From NCBI GenBank assembly GCA_002327865.1, contig DCUQ01000009.1:331064-395063 (forward strand): 64,000 nucleotides of DNA. Direction: 5' to 3'. The stretch comes from Syntrophaceae bacterium UBA2210 (GTDB taxonomy: Bacteria > Desulfobacterota > Syntrophia > Syntrophales > UBA2210). The notes under the pieces are model-generated. The model made no database searches. It was not told the DNA's origin and saw only the letters and a program-made list of their open reading frames with translations. Positions 57,848 through 64,000 of this stretch are shown piece after piece. Position 1 is the first letter of the stretch; each line of letters opens with the position of its first letter. The translations under genes were made by a program, and so were the position numbers.

Positions 57848-57973
57848 GTCGGTGAGTGGAAAGGAGGGAACAACAAAACCACCCACCGACGTATAAAAAC
57901 TACTTTTGTATCCTCAGGATTTAAGGGGGGGCCGATGAGTGGCAAGGAGAGACTAGAACAACCACCCACCGGC
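57848..57973. repeat. two tandem hairpin repeats with AAGGAG loops
   Basis: Unit 1 has the stem GTCGGTGAGTGG (57848-57859) with CCACCCACCGAC (57879-57890); unit 2 has GCCGATGAGTGG (57931-57942) with CCACCCACCGGC (57962-57973). Both loops are exactly 19 nt and contain AAGGAG. The units are 83 nt apart, each preceded by a run of G. The second base pair changes from T-A to C-G, a compensatory change. Function is unknown; see findings. Confidence 0.75.
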
Positions 57974-57980
57974 AACTGTT

Positions 57981-58184
57981 TCAATCGTCAGCTAAATCCG
58001 AGAGGAAAAATTTTTCGCTCAATCCGTTAAATTTCGATTTTTTTTCTACAAAATCTTCGACCTCATTATTATCCAATGATGTTGAAATGACCGTTTCCTG
58101 CTGGTCATTGTCGGACTCCTTTGAGACCGACGGGTTATCAGTACCAGCTTGTTTTTCCTCTTTTTTCTTTTGGTTGACGTACAT
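57981..58184 (-). CDS. small hypothetical acidic/lysine-rich protein
   Basis: A 67-residue frame of unknown function. The N-terminal half is polar and Lys/Glu-rich (KKKEEKQAGTD), and the end, KFNGLSEKFFLSDLADD, is amphipathic. There is no signal peptide or Cys. Upstream is only a weak GAGA site. It occupies a region with hairpin repeats downstream and is not next to any related gene. It could be a real small gene or chance. The flank 58185-58347 shows nothing else. Confidence 0.35.
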   Translation of the reverse strand: MYVNQKKKEEKQAGTDNPSVSKESDNDQQETVISTSLDNNEVEDFVEKKSKFNGLSEKFFLSDLADD

Positions 58185-58347
58185 GAGAATCTCGTTAACT
58201 CTGTTCTATCTTATTGTTTCTATTTCCATGGTCATGTCTGATACATGTTCTGTGTGCCATTCCGAAAGGAATTTTTATTATATCCGGCGCGGCGGACTTT
58301 GCTTATTTAATTCTATCCGACACAACTCTGCACAGTTTTGACAACGC

Positions 58348-58851
58348 CTACATAGGGGCATGCGTGGGGAAAAAGGGTCTCTCGTCCGGATTCAAATATG
58401 CTCTTTCCTTGGAAGGAATTATAAAAACAGGAACCGAACTCATCCGGGCTACCATCTCCGCAACGCTGCCTAACTTCTTCCCATTTGTGCCCATAACAAT
58501 AAGATCTATGTCGTTTTCCTTGGCGAACCTGATTATCTCGTGGGGCGCATTGCCGGTTTCCATGATCATTTTAAAAGGAACCTGTTCTATATTTTTCGCG
58601 TAATGCTCGTGAAAATTTTTAGCCAATCCTCTTTCCGTGGATTTTCTAAGCTCTTTAGCCATCTCCGGGTACGATCCCTCTACAGTGCCCTCGACATATG
58701 CCCGGTCTGCGCGGTCAGTTATTACATGCAAAATATAGAGAAGGCTTTCGTCTCTTTTGGCAACCCCGAAAGCGTATTCAAAGGCACCATCTGCGTTATC
58801 AGAAAAATCTGTGCAGAAAAGGACTCTTTTATATCTTGGGTATTCTGTCAT
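58348..58851 (-). CDS. universal stress protein, UspA family
   Basis: A 167-residue UspA-fold protein with the start YKRVLFCTDFSDNADGAFEYA and the core DIDLIVMGTNG. The ATP-binding loop is normally G-X2-G-X9-G-(S/T), but here the second Gly is followed after only three residues by GSVAE (GTNGKKLGSVAE), so ATP binding is doubtful. The ATG at 58851 follows AAAGGAGG; an in-frame ATG at 58875 lies upstream of that site. A sigma-54-type promoter lies about 220 nt upstream, and the sigma-54 activator gene is the next gene on that side, so control by it is inferred. Confidence 0.88.
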   Translation of the reverse strand: MTEYPRYKRVLFCTDFSDNADGAFEYAFGVAKRDESLLYILHVITDRADRAYVEGTVEGSYPEMAKELRKSTERGLAKNFHEHYAKNIEQVPFKMIMETGNAPHEIIRFAKENDIDLIVMGTNGKKLGSVAEMVARMSSVPVFIIPSKERAYLNPDERPFFPTHAPM

Positions 58852-59072
58852 TTCCGTTTTCCTCCTTTCCTTCATATTGTCTTGCTCGTCACATCATTTT
58901 TTCTTCCCGTTTCGCTTCGAAAGTGTTTAAATCCTTTTCGTCTCAACTGGGAAACGGGATATCGATCAAAAGTGTCAAAGCTTTTTGTATGAAAAGATAT
59001 TTTTATCCGGAAGAACCAGTATTGTTCCTCCGGTGAATAAATATGGTTTCAATGAACTCGCTAGTATGTATC

Positions 59073-59088
59073 AGCAAAAACAATGCCA
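59073..59088 (-). promoter_or_regulatory. sigma-54 (RpoN) promoter upstream of usp
   Basis: On the minus strand, TGGCAT (59088-59083), a 5-nt spacer TGTTT and TTGCT (59077-59073), which fits the consensus TGGCAC-N5-TTGCW with the invariant GG and GC 10 nt apart. Transcription would begin near 59062 and give a leader of about 210 nt to the usp start. Confidence 0.7.
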
Positions 59089-59230
59089 AAAGCGAATCAG
59101 TCGACGTAATAAGGCCCTATTAAATTGTTAAGCAAATTAAACAGGTTATAGGCTTAACAGTGATAAGATGGGAAGATATGCAATGATAAAGATGTCTGTT
59201 AGGGGGGGTATTCGTGGTGGATGCCATCTG

Positions 59231-59334
59231 AAATCGTGCGATTTTTGAACGAAATCTTGGCCTAAAAGGCCGTTTCAGGGGGTAAATATACACAAATTGT
59301 GCGAATACAGAACAGATCGTGCTAAAATAGCACG
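59231..59334. promoter_or_regulatory. dyad repeats, candidate upstream activator sites
   Basis: Three inverted repeats: AAATCGTGCGATTT (59231-59244), GGCCTAAAAGGCC (59259-59271) and CGTGCTAAAATAGCACG (59318-59334). The motif TYGTGCKA recurs at 59234, 59297 and 59317. They lie about 145-245 nt upstream of the sigma-54 promoter, the usual distance for activator binding. The third also follows the activator stop codon directly and might end its transcript. Nothing else coding is seen between 58852 and 59335. Confidence 0.5.
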
Positions 59335-59335
59335 T

Positions 59336-61459
59336 TTATGGTATGGCATTTCCGGAAAGGTTGTCTTCCAGCTTTTTAAGTTCGCGTATGAGCGTATAAC
59401 GTGAAATACCGAGTTGTCGTGCGGTGACTGCCTTGTTGCCGCGGTTAATATCGAGAGCCTTTCCAAGGATTTCTTTCTTGATGTTGTTTGTAAGCTTCTC
59501 GACCGTGTTTCTGTAGTCCAGAGGGTACGATTCACTCAGTGAAGAGATTTCATGGGTATGGGTATGTATTGCAACTGATGTGCGAGGCTCTGAAGCTTTG
59601 ATCTCCGCAGGAATATTATCGGATGTAATTAGAGTGCTTACGCTCTGCAATATCATAATCCTTTCTATGATGTTTCTCAGTTCTCGAACATTTCCGGGCC
59701 ATGGGTATCTTTTTAGGATTTTCTCCGCGTCGGTTGTAAACCCTTTCACACTTTTGTTCAGTTTCGCATTGAACTCCCCGATATAATAATACGCTAGGGG
59801 AATAATATCGTCTACCCTGTCTCTCAAAGGTGGTATGGTAATGGGAATAACACTTATACGGTAGAACAGGTCTTCCCTGAAGGTACCTTTTCCAACCATA
59901 TCCCATAAATCTTTGTTTGTGGAGAATATGAATCTGACGTCGATGGGAATATCTTGTATGCCTCCGATTCGACGGATATGCTTGTCTTCGAGCATCCTGA
60001 GGAACTTTGCCTGTATAGAAGGATTCATCTCACCGACCTCATCCAGGAGCAGTATTCCTCCATTTGCGTGTTCAAGAAGTCCTAATTTTCTTTTCCGTGC
60101 GTCGGTAAAGGCACCGGCTTCGTAACCGAACAGTTCACTTTCGAGCAAGGTTCCCGGTATAGCCGCGCAATTTATCTCCACAAAGCGCTTTGATTTTCTG
60201 GCGCTTTGCCGGTAAATTGCCCTTGCTATCAGTTCTTTCCCCGTACCGCTTTCACCCTGTATGAGCACACTAGTGTCGTGTTTTGCCACATCGTTTATTA
60301 TTCGAAATATATCCAACATCTTACTCGAATTTCCGATAATGTTATGGAAACCAAGCAACTTATTTTCCCTTTCTTTAAGCATTTCGAGTTCTGTTTTCAG
60401 GGATTTTGCTTCCAGGGAAAGTTGTGAACGCATAATTGCTCTATCGTATGATACGGCGGCATTTATGATGAATATATCCAGGGTTTTCTGCTGCCCTTTT
60501 GAATATGTTCCGCGTTTCTTACCGAGATAGAGCACTCCTTTAAATTTATCTTTTATCCGCATTGGAACCGCTATCTCTGAAGGATAACCGTCAAATATGG
60601 GTATTGTGCCTGAATCATGGGGAGGAGATTGAACGACAACGGTTTCGGTATCCAGAGCTTTCTTGATGATGCTTTGTTCTATCTTCGGGGAATATATGTT
60701 TTTCTCATCAAGAAATACCTGTTCCCCTGTGCTTATCATGCAAGTGTCTTTTTCCGTATCCAGAAAGTAAAGCAACGCCCTGTTCGCTCCTCCTATCAGG
60801 AGCGCGTTATTTATAACTGTGTTGTGTATATTATCCGGGGCATAACTTGAGTTGAGCTGGAATACCGCTTCCTGTAATATCATCAGCCGCTTGATCTTCT
60901 GACGATTGTCTTCAAACAATCTCAAATTATGTATTACAAGGCTTGCGTGATTTGCAAAGGCCAGGAGCGTGCTTATTACGTCCGGTGGGAATGTGGTTTT
61001 TTTATCGTACCACATGGCTATGGTCCCGATAATATCATCCTTTATCTTGAGTGGGCCGAAAAAGGCTGAATAGCAATTATTCCCGATATGATAACGATCG
61101 GTTATTTTATGATCAGTAGGAGTAAGCCGAGGGTCTTTCCCTGAATCTTCAAGGACGATATAACTGCCGGTTTTTATAGCTTTTGTCATGAGACAGTCGT
61201 GTTTTTCCAGATTCAAATTTTCCGAAAATGCTATTTTTGCTTGTTCCTGGCTGTAATTCTTTACTACTTTGGTAACAAGATTCCTCTTTTCTTCATCCAG
61301 CAGACATATTATTCCCATATCAAAACCCATGGTGTCTACCGCTTCATCTAAGATCTTCTGTAATACGTCGTTATCACTGAGTGGCGTCGCGATCAGGGCG
61401 CTTATACGGTAGAAGCATTCGAGAATGCGTCCGGTGGAGTAAAAAAAATCAGGACTCAT
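59336..61459 (-). CDS. sigma-54-dependent transcriptional activator with GAF domains
   Basis: Bacterial enhancer-binding protein, 707 residues. Two GAF-like sensory domains occupy about 10-170 and 190-340. The AAA+ domain (about 375-610) has Walker A GESGTGKELIARA, the sigma-54-contacting loop as GAFTDA instead of GAFTGA, and Walker B GGILLLDEVGEM. The C-terminal Fis-type HTH is KAVTARQLGISRYTLIREL. No receiver domain is present, so it is probably controlled by a small ligand rather than a kinase. GAGG precedes the ATG. It follows the EF-G gene by 18 nt and is likely co-transcribed. Confidence 0.94.
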   Translation of the reverse strand: MSPDFFYSTGRILECFYRISALIATPLSDNDVLQKILDEAVDTMGFDMGIICLLDEEKRNLVTKVVKNYSQEQAKIAFSENLNLEKHDCLMTKAIKTGSYIVLEDSGKDPRLTPTDHKITDRYHIGNNCYSAFFGPLKIKDDIIGTIAMWYDKKTTFPPDVISTLLAFANHASLVIHNLRLFEDNRQKIKRLMILQEAVFQLNSSYAPDNIHNTVINNALLIGGANRALLYFLDTEKDTCMISTGEQVFLDEKNIYSPKIEQSIIKKALDTETVVVQSPPHDSGTIPIFDGYPSEIAVPMRIKDKFKGVLYLGKKRGTYSKGQQKTLDIFIINAAVSYDRAIMRSQLSLEAKSLKTELEMLKERENKLLGFHNIIGNSSKMLDIFRIINDVAKHDTSVLIQGESGTGKELIARAIYRQSARKSKRFVEINCAAIPGTLLESELFGYEAGAFTDARKRKLGLLEHANGGILLLDEVGEMNPSIQAKFLRMLEDKHIRRIGGIQDIPIDVRFIFSTNKDLWDMVGKGTFREDLFYRISVIPITIPPLRDRVDDIIPLAYYYIGEFNAKLNKSVKGFTTDAEKILKRYPWPGNVRELRNIIERIMILQSVSTLITSDNIPAEIKASEPRTSVAIHTHTHEISSLSESYPLDYRNTVEKLTNNIKKEILGKALDINRGNKAVTARQLGISRYTLIRELKKLEDNLSGNAIP

Positions 61460-61477
61460 GAAAACTGCCTCGGAGTG

Positions 61478-63508
61478 TTATACTTTATCATACCTCAAAA
61501 ATTGCATTGAAAAAGTTCCTCTTCCCTGCGTGACTGAACGCAGGTCTGTCGAATATCCGAACATTTGTTTCAAGGGTACATGAGCAGTTATTTCGCTGAC
61601 AGGATCTTTGTGTCTTATGCTTTTTACTTCCCCCCTTCTTGCATTGATATTCCCTATGACTTCACCCATAAACTCGGCAGGCGTTATTATGTTCACTGCA
61701 ACTATGGGTTCCAGCAGGATGGGTTTTGCCCGTAAGCAACCGTTTGAAAAAGCCGTTGAAGCGGCTATCTTGTAGCCTAGTTCTGTTGAATCTGTTTCCC
61801 TGAAAGAACCGCCGGTGATTTGTACAAGAATATCTACAACCGGGTAGCCCGCCAGGACGCCGCTTAGAGAGGCATCATGAATGCTTTCTTTTATAATATT
61901 GTGAAACTCGAGAGGGATCACTTCTTCATTTATCTCATCAATTAATTCGAGACCACAACCTCTTTCATTGGGCTCCAGATGCAGCACAACATGGCCGAAA
62001 TGTTTCTTATCTCCAAGTTTTTTATCGAATATCTCTTCGCTGTCCGTTGCTTCTTCGATGGTTTCCCTGTAGACAACCCTGGGTTTGCCTATATTTACAT
62101 TCGTGTTAAACTCTCTTATAAGTCTGTCGATGATGATCTCGAGATGAAGCTCCCCCATTCCGGAAATGATGGTCTGTGTCGTTTCATCGTCATATCTGAT
62201 CTTAAGAGTAGGATCTTCACTCGCCAGTTTTTCAAGAGCGGATGAGAGTTTCTCCTGATCCCCAGGTGTCTTGGCCTCGATCGCCTGGCTGATGACCGGT
62301 TCGTAGAATTCTATCGGTTCCAGGATGATCGGATGTGATTCATCACATATGGTATCGCCGGTCGATGTATCTTTTAAACCGACAACCGCTATTATATCTC
62401 CTGCCAAAGCTTCATTTACGCGCTCTCTCTTATTTGAGTGCATTTTCAGGAGTCTGGAGACCTTTTCTTTCTTTCCTTTGCTTGCGTTATATATATCCTC
62501 GCCGGTCTTTATTTTGCCGGAATAGATTCTCAGATAAGTGATTTTTCTCCCTTCATCCAGCATTATTTTGAATGCAAGTGCCGCGAGAGGATCTTTCACC
62601 TTACTGTAGCGTTTTTCAACGGCTTTTGTCCCGGGATTGATTCCCTCAACGGGGGGCACATCCTCGGGAGACGGCAGGAAGTCGGTAACGGAATCGAGAA
62701 TAAGCTGGATTCCTTTATTCCGCAATGCTGTGCCGCACATGACGGGCACGATCTTTAAGATGAGCGTGGCGTTTCTGATCGATTCAATGATATCTTTTTC
62801 GGTAATCTCGTTTCCTTCCAGATATTTTTCGGCGATATGATCATCGATCTCCGCGAGTGTTTCGATCATCTGCTCACGATGTTTTTGTGTTTCGGGCAGC
62901 ATGTCAGAAGGAACGTCGGAAGCGTCATATGACAATCCCAGGCTGCCCTCATCCCAGGTGACCAGCTTTTGCCTGATAAGATCTATCACTCCATAAAATG
63001 AATTGTTTTTACTGTAAGGTATCTGAATCGGAAGGGGTATTGAATTGAATCTTTCTTTCATCGTCCCTATGGTGCCTAAATAATCTGCGCCCACCCGGTC
63101 CATCTTGTTTATGAACGCTATCTTTGGGACGCGGTATTTATCAGCCTGGTGCCAGACGGTTTCCGATTGCGGTTCCACTCCTCCCACAGCGCAGAATACT
63201 GCTACTACTCCGTCCAGGACCCTGAGAGACCGTTCAACCTCTATAGTAAAATCGACATGCCCGGGTGTGTCGATTATATGTATTTCACTGTCTTTCCAGT
63301 GGCAGGTGGTAACCGCCGAAGTAATGGTTATTCCCCTTTCCTGCTCCTGCGCCATCCAGTCCATAACCGCCTCACCGTTATGCACCTCGCCCAGCTTGTA
63401 GGTTTTGCCGGTGTAATAGAGCATCCGCTCCGTCACGGTTGTTTTCCCCGCGTCGATATGGGCAACTATCCCTATGTTTCTTATTTTTGAAAGTCGTGTA
63501 GCAGCCAT
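61478..63508 (-). CDS. fusA: elongation factor G paralogue
   Basis: GTPase that drives translocation or a related step, 676 residues, slightly shorter than the main EF-G. The G1 loop is AHIDAGKTT, the switch region is [15 protein letters not shown]3 is DTPGHVDF and G4 is NKMD. Domain IV (about 470-590) and domain V are complete. It stands outside the str ribosomal operon, so this is likely a second EF-G rather than the main one. It precedes the sigma-54 activator with an 18-nt gap and follows the GerMN gene by 12 nt. Confidence 0.92.
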   Translation of the reverse strand: MAATRLSKIRNIGIVAHIDAGKTTVTERMLYYTGKTYKLGEVHNGEAVMDWMAQEQERGITITSAVTTCHWKDSEIHIIDTPGHVDFTIEVERSLRVLDGVVAVFCAVGGVEPQSETVWHQADKYRVPKIAFINKMDRVGADYLGTIGTMKERFNSIPLPIQIPYSKNNSFYGVIDLIRQKLVTWDEGSLGLSYDASDVPSDMLPETQKHREQMIETLAEIDDHIAEKYLEGNEITEKDIIESIRNATLILKIVPVMCGTALRNKGIQLILDSVTDFLPSPEDVPPVEGINPGTKAVEKRYSKVKDPLAALAFKIMLDEGRKITYLRIYSGKIKTGEDIYNASKGKKEKVSRLLKMHSNKRERVNEALAGDIIAVVGLKDTSTGDTICDESHPIILEPIEFYEPVISQAIEAKTPGDQEKLSSALEKLASEDPTLKIRYDDETTQTIISGMGELHLEIIIDRLIREFNTNVNIGKPRVVYRETIEEATDSEEIFDKKLGDKKHFGHVVLHLEPNERGCGLELIDEINEEVIPLEFHNIIKESIHDASLSGVLAGYPVVDILVQITGGSFRETDSTELGYKIAASTAFSNGCLRAKPILLEPIVAVNIITPAEFMGEVIGNINARRGEVKSIRHKDPVSEITAHVPLKQMFGYSTDLRSVTQGRGTFSMQFLRYDKV

Positions 63509-63520
63509 GGCATTGTTTTG

Positions 63521-64000
63521 TTAAGAATGATTCCCTACTATTAATTCCTTGTTGACAACGAACGGGCTACTGGTGTCTATGTGTCCCTTTATTGTTTCAA
63601 GTTCCGCTCCATTTACCAGAATTTTTACTTTTTTGATGGAGGGCACATTGAGAATGACGGTATTTGTCAGCGAATATATGGTCATCATTTCGCTGGCACT
63701 TCCTCCGGGATGCAAGACGATAAGATTCTTATCGAAGTCTATAACGGCTGTTCCATCCTCTATGGTGACTTTTCTGAGAACTGCTTTCTCGGGAAATGTT
63801 CTTACCAGATCGGTGGAGTTTGGGCCGCTGATCAACGCTTTTACAAGCTTTTCGATCTTGTCACCGGAGGATTCTATATCAGAGATATATCGTTCTTCGG
63901 GGATAAGGAATCGCTCGTTACGGTCGGAGAAATACAACTTTACCTTGTGTTTTTCCTTTGTTGCTGTCGGAGTCACCGGGGCTCTCTTGCCGTCGGCGGG
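63521..64000 (-). CDS. GerMN-domain protein (5' end outside window)
   Basis: A protein with a GerMN (sporulation and spore germination-type) domain. The visible 160 residues include KVKLYFSDRNERFLIPEER, the LVKALISGPNSTDL segment and VIDFDKNLIVLHPGGSASE. The frame remains open to the window edge past an in-frame GTG at 63976, so the start and any signal or membrane segment lie outside. GerMN proteins are also found in non-sporulating bacteria, where they are usually exported. It ends 12 nt before the EF-G start and may share its transcript. Confidence 0.85.
   Translation of the reverse strand, partial: PADGKRAPVTPTATKEKHKVKLYFSDRNERFLIPEERYISDIESSGDKIEKLVKALISGPNSTDLVRTFPEKAVLRKVTIEDGTAVIDFDKNLIVLHPGGSASEMMTIYSLTNTVILNVPSIKKVKILVNGAELETIKGHIDTSSPFVVNKELIVGNHS

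Noticed and set aside
57840..57975. CRISPR array as an explanation for the repeated hairpins
   Set aside because: Only two imperfect units, internal loops differ, and no cas genes are present.

Overview
The window (64 kb) reads as the replication-origin region of a Gram-negative, probably anaerobic bacterium, most likely a deltaproteobacterium (Desulfobacterota) of the fermenting or syntrophic kind. This is inferred from gene content only. Outer-membrane and LPS genes (hldD, mltA, an AsmA-like protein, djlA), a membrane pyrophosphatase, a glutaconyl-CoA decarboxylase-type carboxyltransferase (gcdA), a second biotin-dependent carboxyltransferase, malic enzyme and a TRAP transporter all fit such a lifestyle. 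No phage, insertion sequence, CRISPR array or rRNA operon was seen.

Layout. 1-2.8 kb: TRAP dicarboxylate-type transporter (dctPQM; dctP is cut by the window edge). 2.9-9.8 kb: housekeeping and accessory genes (nitroreductase, transglutaminase-like protein, plsC-type acyltransferase, malic enzyme with ACT domain, djlA, SH3 envelope protein, yheU). 9.9-13.5 kb: a tightly packed four-gene cluster (beta-keto acid cleavage enzyme, CgeB-like glycosyltransferase, ArnB-type aminotransferase, NeuD/PglD-type acyltransferase). 13.8-16.9 kb: ABC-F ATPase, CBS protein, YjbQ. 16.9-23.3 kb, minus strand: PHP protein containing a perfect parS site, MagIII-like glycosylase, htrA, FAH-family enzyme, hldD, SpoU-type RNA methyltransferase. 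23.6-33.8 kb: the origin block rsmG-parA-parB-dnaA-dnaN-gyrB-gyrA, with DnaA boxes on both sides of dnaA and no recF. 33.9-38.8 kb: AsmA-like gene split by an amber codon, archease-rtcB, trxB, FmdB-type zinc ribbon, Fe-S flavoprotein. 38.8-41 kb: an intergenic region with a candidate pseudoknotted RNA, then a carboxyltransferase ending in a strong terminator. 41-44 kb, minus strand: purH-purD. 44.3-50.1 kb: mltA, comEC, gcdA. 50.2-57.7 kb: DUF1844-ispE-tRNA-Gln-prs-rplY-pth, then hppA and ychF. 57.7-59.3 kb: tandem hairpin repeats, a universal stress protein gene, and a sigma-54 promoter. 59.3-64 kb, minus strand: sigma-54 activator, an EF-G paralogue, and a GerMN-domain protein cut by the window edge.

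How it works together. The core (23-34 kb) is a chromosome replication, segregation and topology module. The 50-57 kb block links isoprenoid, PRPP and translation functions. The most promising undescribed items are a sigma-54 circuit (activator gene, dyad repeats, a GG-N10-GC promoter and a usp gene), a promoter-linked pseudoknot RNA candidate near 38.87 kb, a pair of 83-nt-spaced hairpins near 57.9 kb with AAGGAG in their loops, and the 9.9-13.5 kb cluster that joins a beta-keto acid cleavage enzyme to glycan-type genes.
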